Below the pieces are notes generated by a model. It did no database searches, was not told the DNA's origin, and saw only the letters and a program-made list of their open reading frames with translations. Positions 50,897 to 62,125 of a DNA stretch of 64,000 nt are shown here, in pieces. How positions within the stretch are numbered: the first letter of the stretch is position 1; every line of letters begins with the position of its first letter. A program made the translations under genes and the position numbers. The DNA is from Mangifera indica (taxonomy: Eukaryota > Streptophyta > Magnoliopsida > Sapindales > Anacardiaceae): NCBI RefSeq assembly GCF_011075055.1, contig NC_058140.1, positions 21,019,945-21,083,944 on the forward strand. Direction: 5' to 3'.

Positions 50897-52187
50897 TTCC
50901 TATAGTATTCCATACAAGGAAAGGAAACAAGTGATATTAATGTATTCATTTCAATTTTTGGATACGGGCCTTATTGGTCACTTATCATAGCAAATATTTA
51001 ACATATACAATAGCAAATAGTGCCCTATTCTTTCATTACCATTAATTCTGTGATAGAGACATTTCGATGATTTTAGTGTTATATTACTACAGAGTGTAAA
51101 ACATTTATGTGATATCACTGTCTTACTGATCTGGCTGATCTATTAATTTTATAGTGTACAAGATACTTGCGACTTTAATTCTATGCCTAGTTCATACAAA
51201 GGTTCTTATTTTATGACTATTCACAGCTTGTGGAATCAAAAATCTTGTATAAGTTTGTCAGTTGAACATTTGATCGATTTTCTTCAGATCTTGTGCATAG
51301 CTTTAGTTCTTTATTCTTAAGCAGCTATATAAATCTGCTTTTTCATTTTATTTTTCGGATGGAGCTGATCTTTATTGTGTGGCCCGGGTTCTGTGAATGA
51401 ATTAAGCTTTTCAGTGACACAGCCTCAGACCATTGATCCTAAAATGCCGTGTTCCAACCTGGACAATGCAAATTATGTGGCAATATTTGATTGGTCCTGG
51501 CTTATCTTGAAATCAGATAGTGGATGCACCTCCAACACTCTTTCTTCTCCTTGTATTCTTCTGTTCTTTTAGCCAACCTGAACCATAAAGTAATCAAGCC
51601 AACTACAGAATCCACAATACGAGGAAGCAGCACAACATTTGCAGAAATGGCATCAATGGCCGTGATGATCTTCTTCCTTGGCATCATTATATACTTTTTA
51701 AAGATATAATACTTTTTAGTCATATGATATTAATGTGATTATTTGACTGCTCTAACCCAAATAATTGAATTGTTTATTTGTTTTAGGTGTAGTGTTATTT
51801 GTATAAAAAATGTTATATAATTATATAATTGATTAATTAAAAATTAAAAATTAAAAATATTTAATTATATAATAATATATATTATTTATGTATAAAAATT
51901 ATATATATAGTATTTTGGTGGTTTTAGCTTCAAACTCAAGCTCAAGCTGGATTTGACATTCAGTTTCGGTCTGGGTTTTAAAGTAGTGGTATATAAACTG
52001 TAAATATATATTGAAAGAAATGCATGGACAATGCTAACCAATAATGAAGCGACACATATCATCACAATGCCAAATTTCCCCTTAAAGAAGCTACATATTG
52101 ACCATTTTACCCACACACTTCCCTCTTCAAAACGGCCGTTCGTTTCACCAAATCTCGACAGCAAAGGATAGCCTAAACGAGAAAATA
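50897..52187. other. Intergenic region after the dihydrouridine synthase
   Basis: Probable 3' UTR, then no clear gene. 51573-51709 holds an exon-like stretch listed separately. 51780-51915 is an AT-rich palindromic element with the aaattaaaaattaaaaat core. 52050-52187 is the likely promoter and 5' UTR of the next gene. Confidence 0.45.
51573..51709 (+). other. Exon-like stretch encoding a membrane segment
   Basis: A pyrimidine-rich acceptor (tctgttcttttag) precedes a 45-codon phase-1 frame reading NLNHKVIKPTTESTIRGSST, then a 20-residue hydrophobic helix (MASMAVMIFFLGIIIYFLKI) and a stop at 51707-51709. It could be the last exon of a small tail-anchored protein or an alternative 3' exon of the synthase gene. 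No upstream partner exon could be established, so it is not called as a gene. Confidence 0.3.
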
Positions 52188-55100
52188 ATGGAAGGAGAAA
52201 CTGAGCAAAACGACAACACTACCAGCCGAAACGACACTTCATGGAGCGCTACAACGAACTGGACCATCGCCGATGGCTCTCTCGTAAATTCAATCACTTT
52301 CGAGTCCACTTTGTCTCCGACCACTGACGACAACGGAAATCGAAACTCCGCCGAAAATTCGACTCCTCAATCTCCTCTTGTTCTGTGCCCTCCCTCAACT
52401 GATCAAACGCCCTGCGAGATCAGTAGTGAGTTCTAAAGATTCTTTATTTTTCAATAAAAATGAATTTCATTAAATTAGCTATTTTATTTATTTGACGCGA
52501 AATCTGAATCTTTTTACTTTTACTCGATTTATGATTTTTTTTTCTGGTTTAATTTTGCATTATATTTGCTTTTATGAGATTAAGTAGGTAGAAGAACAAT
52601 CGTATGATTTTGAATATTTAAAATAATGATTTTGCCATGGCAATTTTGTGAAAAATTACATTTTGAATTGCGCTTGAATTGTAAGTTATAGATGATGAAA
52701 AACCTTTGCTGCAGTTAATTTTGCTCGAAAAGTTGAGGTGCAGCAGGTTTATGTACGGAGTACGGCTCGAGTGTATGAGATATATTATGCTTCCGATCTC
52801 AAGAGTAGCAATGACTATCTTTGTACTGTTCACTGTGGTGTTGCCACTAGAGATGAAGAAGTGCTTCACACCCCTGATATTGGAGAAGTTACTTTGATGA
52901 ATCAGAAAGGAGATTGTAAAGGATCGGATGAAAAGAAACCCAAAAGGGAGAGTAGTTTGAGCACCAACGAGGATGGCTGGGTTGAAGTGAAAGCTTTTGA
53001 TTCTCCTCGACTTGACAATGGAAATTCGAATTCTGGTACAAAGACAGAAGGGAGCATGATGGTAACAAGCTCATTCTCCTGTAGATTTATCTGAGCATAG
53101 GTTGTTCTGTGTGTTTCATAACATTTTGCTGTTTTCATTTCCATCCGTTAGTTGTTTATCCCTGTAGTTTCAGGTCTCTTTTTGGATAATTTTAGGAGCC
53201 CATTGTTACGAGAGACACTGGATGTTTATGTGTGTTTGTTTGGGCATTTGGGGTGACAGGTGTCAGGCAATGGCCCTTTATTCCATATTACATTGGTGGA
53301 TAACTCAGGGCCAGAAATGGAATGCCTTTTAATCTTGATTGTTGTTTCCCTTGGCCCGACATGTATACCTTAGATACAATGTTATTACCGATAGCCCTTT
53401 GTAGTCTAAGTATTCTCCATATACTACAGACAAAGTTGTTCTTTCTTTGTGTATTGTGTTTTTAATTGAAGAATTTTTCAGGATTTTTATGAGGCTACGG
53501 CACAAATCACTGATGCAGACCCCTGCATGTCCATTACACTCAGGCTGCTGTCACTTCAGAATAAAGGATGTGTATTTGTTGATGAGATCTATATGTTTGG
53601 TGATCCTGTTGAGCCAGCTGAATCAGAAAATGTAACAAGTCGGACTGAAACTGATGGCAGTTCTCTGATGGCCATGTTTGTGCCTACCCTTTTGCAGTTA
53701 TCTGAAGCGAGAAGTGTCCGTCGAATACAAGATGATCATATTTTAGATGCCAAGGAAAGGGAGATGAAAGAATTTAGCTCACAAACTCCTTATTTAACCA
53801 ATTCTGCAAACAAAATTCATTGGGAAGAAAATTCTGGTTTAGCTGATAAGCAGAAAGTAAAGTTGCAGGAAACAGTTGGTTCTGTGGCAATAGCATCCCA
53901 GGTTGAGAAACTTGGGATACCTTCACAAGTTTCAGATGGAGAAAGGAAGCTTGACTTACCATGCAGTCATAATGAAAAAGTTCTGGACCATCTTGTTTCT
54001 CGAGTGAGCAGAATAGAAGATCTCCTTTTGAGGTTTGAAGAACGTATGCTGAAACCCTTAAATAGCATTGAAGCAAGGCTCCAGCATGTAGAACAGCAGC
54101 TTGAAGAACTCAACAAGAAGCCACAGAATTCTGACTTGCAGTGTTGTACAAGAATTTATGCTCCAGAGTTTTCTTGCCACGAGTTAGATGATTTCTTTGA
54201 TAGCAATGAAAATAATATGCCCACTTCAGATGAGATGGGTTCTCCTTTATGTATCCCACCTGAGGATGGAGTGGATTTGGCAAATGCTAGTCACTCCCTC
54301 TCAAGTCTTGTTGTCACTGCTCCTGAGTTTTCACATGCTGATGAGGAAGAAGAAGATGAATTGGAGGCAGTGGCAGATTCTTCAAAAGAGGAACCAAAGC
54401 GTGCTTTGTCAATCGATGATGCTTTAGCATCTGCACTTGCAGGACTGATGTCTTCAACATCAGCTGAACGTCAGAAATATACTCAAGCTCTTGCTATAAA
54501 AGCTCCTGATTTTTCTTTTGAGGAAGATAGCAACAGTGGTAAAAGGGCTATGCAAGAAACTAAAGATGGAATAGCCACTGATCCTCCATTCAACCACACT
54601 GTAACTGATGAGACAGAATGCATAATTTCAGCATCAACTTCTTCAAATATTCACTTCTTAGAGAGTAAATTGAAGAAAATTAAATCTTTCAACGATCACT
54701 ACTTGGAGAATACTGGGGAGGGGGTTGACGAGAAATTCTGGTTCAATGAGGAAGGAAAAGATTCACAGGCCAGTGATATCCAGGATGCAATTGCTTCAGA
54801 TGGGCAGGTGGTAACAGAGACCAATTTGCATAAGATAACAGAGGACATAGAAGGTTTAGAAGCTAGCAACAGATTCAGCAACATTTCTGCTCTTGGTTAT
54901 TGTGAGGCTGTGGACCAATTTCTTGACAATCAGATTGATGGTGGCTCAGATTTGATCCAGGAAATAACTTTTGCAAACTTTGAATTTAGCACTACCGCAG
55001 AAGTCAAGGATGAAGATTGTGAGAAAGTGATTCTGCAGGACATTTTTTATTTTCCAAGTGCTTCCTCCATTGTGGATTTTGAAATACCAATCTTGGATGT

Positions 55101-55404
55101 TAACTTTGTTTCTCAGGACATTTCCCCTAGTGCATCTCTCCTTGAGGCCCTTTTGGCGGACTTACCAGATTCAAATGATGAGGTTCCTTGTGCTACCGAA
55201 CAGGATGATGTTTCTCAAGTTGGCGAGCAATGTGACTTGATTTCAGTAGATGATTACAAATCAATAATTCCAACAAATGCAAACTATTTCTCTGTGGATG
55301 TCGACTACTGCAGTTTAGGAGAGATACCGTTAACTGTTGAGGATGAAGGATTGCAGGAATATTATACAAGCAACGGAGGAGAGTGTGAGGTGGGACTCAT
55401 ATAA
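52188..55404 (+). CDS. Acidic coiled-coil protein, possibly PAAT-like
   Basis: Three exons, 52188-52422, 52715-53061 and 53482-55404, join in frame to 834 aa. The N-terminal third looks like a beta-sandwich: VEVQQVYVRSTARVYEIYYA, DYLCTVHCGVATRDEE, then CMSITLRLLSLQNKGCVFVD and EIYMFGDPVEP. This pattern resembles the PAAT/C10orf88 family (proteins associated with mitochondrial ABC transporters), but I am not certain. A coiled coil follows at about 360-410 (HLVSRVSRIEDLLLRFEERM), then a long acidic, Ser-rich, probably disordered tail. The tail carries three APEFS/APDFS motifs (54163, 54319, 54502 approximately), each followed by acidic residues. Function unknown; the plant homologues are, as far as I know, uncharacterised. 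Confidence 0.8.
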
Positions 55405-56016
55405 ATCGATTCTTGTTGTTTATAACTGATATGGTCATATGTGTGCTTGTACCTGGGTTCAAAAGCTGTGGAAACTGGCATACCTAACTGCAAATGTTAG
55501 GTTGTACATAAATAATCCGGTTTAGACTTAGCAAAGCTTTGTGTTCATTGAAAGTAGATTTGTCACTGACCTTTTTTTTTTAATTATTGAATAATATACT
55601 TCATACACTGGCAGTTAGGTACTAATGAAAACAAATTGGTTGACGTGTTATTATGTGAATAAGTGATTTTAAATTAAAAATATAATAAATAATTAGGTCA
55701 CTTAATTAATATGTCAATTTGATTTTACCGGTTGGTATTGCATATTATATATGTAGAATTAATTATTTTTTGGGTTAATGCACAAACGTATTACCTGTTT
55801 AGAAGTTCATATTCTGTGTTATTACAAAGTCGTACCCAAGTACTGAACATCGAATTGAAGGGTAAAGAAAGTTATCGTCCCTCCCTTAGCAAATGAGCCA
55901 GAATTCAACCAAAAAACTAAAAACAAGCAAAATACAATGAAGCACAAGGGTAAAGAAAGTTATCGTCCTTCCAGCTTGTGCAGTGGATCATTGGGTTCAT
56001 TAGAGATGGATTAGAG
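55405..56016. repeat. Intergenic with AT-rich element and short direct repeat
   Basis: 55600-55760 is a copy of the AT-rich palindromic family (gtgattttaaattaaaaat core). A perfect 23-nt direct repeat containing gggtaaagaaagttatcgtc occurs at 55858-55880 and 55946-55968, 88 bp apart. No gene is visible. Confidence 0.6.
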
Positions 56017-56369
56017 TAGGGCTGGATTCGAGCCGAGCCAGCTCGAGCTCGAGCTCGGCTCGGCTCGGCTCGGTTCGAGCCCGAAACGAGCTGGGCTCAG
56101 CTCGGCTCGATCGAGCTCGAGCCGAGCCCGAGCTGGCTCGGGATATTTTTTTTAAAATTTTTTTATACAAAACGGCGTTGTTTTGATTCATATATATATA
56201 CAAAACGGTGTCGTTTTGATATAAAAAACGAGCCGAGCCGAACCGAACTGAAAACTAGCCAAACTCGAGCCGAGCCGAATTCGGCTCGAGTCGAGCTCGA
56301 GCCGAACTCGAGCTGGCCCTCAAAAAGCCGAGCCGAGCCCGAGCTCGGCTCGGCTCGAATCCAGCCCTA
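56017..56369. mobile_element. Intact hAT-like MITE with 8-bp target duplication
   Basis: A 353-bp element with at least 23-bp perfect terminal inverted repeats beginning tagggctggattcgagccga and ending with the reverse complement. Exact 8-bp duplications gattagag flank it (56009-56016 and 56370-56377). The arms are strikingly GC-rich runs of gctcg/cgagc, while the centre is AT-rich and holds two similar acaaaacgg words. Terminal TAGGG and 8-bp duplications are typical of hAT-superfamily non-autonomous elements. There is no transposase. The good arms suggest a younger insertion than its relatives in this window. Confidence 0.88.
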
Positions 56370-56377
56370 GATTAGAG

Positions 56378-57409
56378 TCTAGTATGAATATCCTTTAGGT
56401 TGAGTTTGATTCGAATAAAATATATTTTGATTCAAATTATATTTGAGTTTATTGAATTAAAGTTAATAATAGCTCGAATTTGGTTTGGTGCTTAAGTTCG
56501 AAGTTCGAAGTTTGGTTCGAGTTCATAGTTTGAATTTGTGTCTTAGATTTATAGATTTATGACTTGAGTTATATGAGTCGAATTAAGATGTAATACAAAC
56601 TTAAACTGATTTGAGCTATCACTTATCTCATAAGTTAGATTGAGTCAAATTTTCTCTAGCTTGGTTTGACTTTGTATTAGAAATTAGCCAACCCTCTTGG
56701 CTCAAGTTTGACTCAATTTTCGACCTAAATGAATTTAAATCGAGCCTAACTAATTCAAACAAACTTTTGAGACTAAATTAATTTGATTCGAGTCTAACTC
56801 TAAGGTTCATCATTGGGAGAGGTCTACATATGCACAATAGCTATTTTGAGATTCAAGTTATCCTTCGTTCATTATTTAATATAAAAAAATAGATTCATTT
56901 TTATAAATGAGTCAAATTTAAATTAGTTCAAATTGAATTTAAATTTAAATTATTTTCTAACCAAGTTTAACTCTTAACTCTTAATTTTGAATGATCTCTT
57001 TTGCATTTGAGCTATCTCAAATTAGGTTTTATTTTGATGGAATCTATCCCTACAAATTATGAAAAAAAACAAAGAAGGAATTTATCCCTAATCTAGACAT
57101 TATCAACAAAGATATTCAATAATTTTCATGTTTTTGCAAAATATTATTATTACTACGGTTTTATAAAGAATAATTTAAACTCAATTTGATAATAATTTTC
57201 CTCACAAATACCTAGATTTTTTTGCATGTTTCATTTCAAATTCTCCTGCCTGAGCCCGCTAACAAAAGGGGAAAGGGGACCATACACAATACAGATTCAA
57301 CTTCACAAATAAACTTTTTAAAACCCTTAAAATCAAAATTAGGGTTTTAAACTACACTTTATAAATTTCAATTTTAGGGTTTCGGGTCCAATTTTTGAGC
57401 AAATTGCAA
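56378..57409. repeat. Degenerate element-derived stretch and ARP7 promoter
   Basis: 56395-57050 is a decayed, AT-shifted mosaic of the same word set (ttgattcgaata, gtttgactcaa, gaatttaaatcgag), ending attttgatggaatctatcccta. From about 57290 the sequence is promoter-like, with ttagggttt telo-box words near 57341 and 57373 and a tttataaat TATA-like word near 57358. Confidence 0.5.
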
Positions 57410-60400
57410 ATGGAGGCTGCAGTTGTTGATGCTGGCTCGAAGTTTCTCAAAGCTGGACCTGCTATTCCAGATCAAGCTCCTTCAATGGTAATTAATTTAA
57501 TAAATTTATGCCCTCTTTTTGGTGGCTGAGAAAATACTGAAATGAAGAAGATTTTTTTCCTTGGCTTTCGTAAGGAAATTTGCTGGCTTTCTGGTTTGAA
57601 ATGTGATAACGTAACGAAATAAAGAAGAAAGCCTTGATTTTTATTTTTAAAAAATAATTGTTGTTTTTATGGTTTTGTTTTAAATTTATTTGAAATGTTG
57701 TCAGATAATTCCGACTCAAATGAAGCGCATGCTTGAAGATGGGTCTGCTGGTGATAATAATAATTCTTTAGCAGAAGATGTAACTGTGGATCCTATTGTG
57801 AGAGGTTTTGTCAGAGATTGGGATGCCGTGGAGGATTTGTTGAACCATGTTCTCTACACTGGTCTTGGATGGGAAGTGGGCAATGAAGGACAAATTTTAT
57901 TCACTGATCCACTTTGTACTCCCAAGGTTAACTTAATCAAACTTTACTTTTCATCCTTGCTTTGATTTTCCCTTGTGTATTCCTTCAGCTTTTTCTATTT
58001 TTATGCATAATTGCAATACTTTTGTTCGAGAGTTTCACGTTTGTTTTCAATTCTCATGAAAAACATAAAGAACTTAGTAAAGAGAGGGTCTTTATCTCTT
58101 TCTGCAGTGTCAGTTTCAGTTCGGTTGAGTGTAAGCGTGTGGGTAAATTTAATCTTTTAAAGTAATGTTCTTGTGAAAGCTTTTTCGGCTGCAACTGACT
58201 TTAGTGGGTGCATGTGTGTATCCCCTTTTGCTTGAATATTGCTGTACTCAACTGTAGGATATTTCATTAAGTTAACTGTAATTTGGTTAATGGTGGTGCG
58301 AATTTAATTGGCTTTCATATTTCTCTGATACAAGTTAATAAATTAAATTTTCCAGGCTGTAAGAGAACAACTAGTGCAGCTAATGTTTGAAACATTCAAT
58401 ATCACGGGGTTTTATGCTTCAGAGCAGGCAGTACTTTCCCTTTATGCTGTTGGACGTATCTCTGGATGCACTGTTGACATTGGCCATGGCAAAATTGGTG
58501 TGTATATCTACTTGTTATAGCTATGAGATTATTGTTTGTGTCTGTGTTTGACAGTGTCTACATGCACACATGCTTGACATTTTAATGTTATTAACTGTTT
58601 GTATATGATAGCATACAGCTTGTTTATACCAATTTGCGAAAGCATAGAGGTCTAATTACTGGATTTTTTTTTTCTGGACTAGTGATTTATTAGCCTTAGC
58701 AATGTCAGAATCTGTGTAAGTTATCGGTGTTGATTTACTTTATCTGATTCAGATACTTTAACACTTAAGTTGAAAAAGTTGTCTCCCTTTGTGATGTAAC
58801 TGATGGGTCGATTCGTAGATGAGATTGATAACTTATTATCTATATTCACTGTTGCTAAATGATTTATTTGATTTCTTAGTGACGTATAAAACCTTTCCCT
58901 TTACCACCAGATATTGCTCCAGTAATTGAAGGTGCAGTTCAGCACATTTCCTCCAGAAGATTTGAGTTTGGAGGTGCTGATTTGACAAAGTTACTTGCTC
59001 AAGAACTAGGTAAATCTAATCCTTTGGTGAACCTCAGCATCTCTGATATTGAAAAATTGAAAGAGCAATATTCTTGCTGCGCTGAAGATGAACTTACTTA
59101 TGAGAAAATCAAGCAATCATGTGAGATAGAGCAGCATACTCTACCTGATGGACAGGTTTTAAATTTTGTGTTTTCTTAATTTGCCAAATTTGAGTTGTAA
59201 CTTAATCATATCTTGCTTAGATGCTTATGCTAAGTGTTAAAAAACTTCCGACTTGCTAAAGAATTTATTGGCCTGACTCAAAGTTGTTTCTTATCCTTTG
59301 GCCTGACTCAGTTCTTCATAAAGTTGTGGTAAATACCTTTCTCATGAGAGAAAAAAAAAAGATGTGGTGAATAACCTTGAATGAACTCATATGCTAGTGA
59401 GAAATGATTATTACATTCTAATGGAGGACAATCGGGAATTAGGGATGTAGTATAGAAAATGTGTTGATTCCATTCCTTAGGTCCATAGTGTATGTATGCA
59501 ACCCAACAGTTCCAATTGAGCGTGCTATATGCTATAGTGAGTGGTTTTCTTTTTGGATCTTCAAATGTTTTAGATGTCTGACTGTTACACTTATCAAATG
59601 TAATTTCAGGTTATAAGAATCGGAAGAGAAAGATATACTGTTGGTGAGGCTCTATTCCAACCATCTATATTGGGTTTAGAGGCCCATGGAATTGTTGAGC
59701 AGCTTGTTCGTAGTATTTCAACAGTTTCTTCTGAGAATCATCGGCAGTTGCTGGAAAACACTGTTCTATGTGGAGGCACTACTTCTATGACAGGTGACAT
59801 TTACTGTTAGATGAACCAAAGTCTCCAAATTTCATGGATCCCTGGCTGCAAAGAATAACAGGCTATATTTTGTTGCCTACTACAGGTTTTGAAGATAGGT
59901 TCCAAAAAGAATCTGGTTTGTGTTCATCAGCTATTCGACCTACACTAGTGAAGGTAATCCACTTTTTCACCAGCTGTATGAACCCTGGTCTAATTCTCTC
60001 CAAAATGTTAGCCTTACTGCTTTGTTTTACTGGAGCCGACTCCAGAAGTGGTATTTATTTTGCATGGCAATATAGTTTACGGTTTTCTGGGATCTGGTAA
60101 GCCCAATGGTCAGTAGCTCTTTTCTATGAGTTGCTATTCATCCCGTAAATCATCTATAAGCAAGTTTCCACTTAATCTGATATGACGGTACTAACATATC
60201 AAGAAGAAGAAGCAATCAAGATGAATTTTAGCCTGATTTCTCTTGAAATTATACTTGAGCAAATCTATTTTAACATGATTTACATATTTATTGAATATTG
60301 TTCTTCATGATTGCTATAAGTTCTGGTTTTTGGTTCATTACAGCCACCAGAATATATGCCAGAGAATTTGACACTGTATTCAGCCTGGATTGGAGGCGCA

Positions 60401-60496
60401 ATACTTGCTAAAGTTGTGTTCCCTCAAAATCAGCATGTAACTAAGGCAGACTACGATGAAACGGGACCTTCTGTTGTTCACCGGAAATGCTTTTGA
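57410..60496 (+). CDS. ARP7: Actin-related protein 7
   Basis: Seven exons: 57410-57487, 57705-57926, 58356-58497, 58911-59155, 59610-59793, 59886-59953 and 60344-60496, giving 363 aa, identical in length to Arabidopsis ARP7 as I recall it. The sequence is actin-fold throughout: [16 protein letters not shown] at the start, [50 protein letters not shown] (nucleotide-binding loop), [38 protein letters not shown] and [12 protein letters not shown], ending [13 protein letters not shown]7 is a nuclear, plant-specific actin-related protein that belongs to SWI/SNF-type chromatin-remodelling complexes and is essential for embryo and plant development. All junctions are in frame and no lesion is visible. 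A telo-box promoter suits a housekeeping gene. Confidence 0.98.
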
Positions 60497-62125
60497 TGAT
60501 TCTGATTTGAGTGAGTTCTTAATGTTTTTGATAGTGTCTAGTTGTATTATTGTTGATGCTATTCTGGTGGAGAACTGTAACTTAATAACTCTCACTGCAG
60601 AAAGAAGGATATGCACTGATTGAGCTGTGTCATTGTATGATTGGCGATTTGTCTCTTTGCACGCAGAATGAATCGAAGCATTCCATCAAATATTTTGTTG
60701 TATAAATAACACTCAAATTTAGTGGTGGATACAATCTAAGCCAAACCTGAATACCTTTTAGCTTAAGATCAGTGAAAATGAAAAATGGGACAACTTGAGT
60801 TTGTTAGGCTAAACTTAAGGCTAGTTCAAGTTTGGTTTGTCCTTAAGTCTGAAGTTTGACTTAAGTTTATTATTTAAATTTATGGTTTGGATTTATAACT
60901 CATTTACAAAATGATGTAGTTTTATCTAAGTTGATACAAGCTGAATTGAGTTGTTATCTGACTCAGTTCATGATTTGACATAATTTAAATTGAGTCATCG
61001 TTTGATCGCGAGTTGAGTTAGGCTAATTCTTTTGGTCCAAGGTTAGTTTGAGTTTAATTTAAATGAATTCAAAACAAGTTGAGTTAATTCGGTTCAAATT
61101 TAACTCTATACAAATTATGGTTATAAGTTAATTGTATTCACTAATCTACTAACAATATTGGACACAAGGGCATGAAGCACAACCAAGGCGGATGACTTTA
61201 TATTTTTGGCTAAGCCTTTTTAGTGGAATCTGACCACTAAAGCGATAAACCTTAAGAGAGGCTAGTCGAGTAACTCTAGAGCCTTGGATACGGATTTTAA
61301 GGGGAACCATTAAAAGACGTTTGCGTGTGCAATCAAATTTATTTAGAACTTTTCAAGGGTAGTGGGGGACCAACCACACAGCCTCGGGCTACAATCAACC
61401 CAAAATCCATAGGCACCAATCCACAGATAGGAATCCAATTAATGAAAAATTTCCTTACCCCACTAACAATAATAATAATAATGAGAATAAAAAACCTCAA
61501 AATAATCCTTATGAAACAACCACCACCTATATTATCCTTCCTTCCCTTTTGCCCACCCCAACTTGTTCACATGCTATGTTTTTAAACACAGAGTGACTAT
61601 TAATCAGATCAAAGGGTTGGTCTGCAAGTTGATTGGCCTATTTAGATTGGTAATATCACATAATTAAATTTTTTAAAACAAGTTTTAGTTTTATAACATC
61701 AACAAAACATATTAATGTTTAGAGCGGTATGACTTATCGGTTAAACTATGATTTAATATTATCTAACTAATTTAATTCTATATTAATTTAATCCAATAAT
61801 TAAAATGAGTTTTAACTATAATTTAAAATGAATTATGATTAGATCAATTTGACCTTTAAATCAATATACGGAAGAAAAAGAAAGGAAATATTGAATATGT
61901 TTTCAAAGTATTGAGATTAGTCTTTTTATTGTTGAATTGATTTGATTCCAATGAGATCACGAATTTACAAACGGGAGATTAAGATTTGGGGTCTTGGAGT
62001 CATCACTTCTTGTGGTGTCCTTTTCATTTTGATTAAGTAATAATGTGAAACAAAAGTGCAATAATATTCATATATCTTTACACACAAATATACCATTATT
62101 ATTATGATAAAGATCTAATATCTCT
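60497..62125. repeat. Intergenic region, ARP7 / LOG
   Basis: The two genes converge. 60720-61115 is a degenerate mosaic of hAT-like element words (agtggtggatacaatctaagcc at the left). 61325-61585 is open but reads like random sequence. 61620-62100 shows nothing recognisable. Confidence 0.45.

Noticed and set aside
56000..56203. Minus-strand frame with repeated Arg-Ala-Glu-Ser words
   Set aside because: It is translation of the GC-rich arm of the MITE at 56017-56369, not a protein gene.
61325..61585. 86-codon plus-strand frame between ARP7 and LOG
   Set aside because: Low-complexity runs (several Ile and Pro), no homology, no acceptor or promoter signals.
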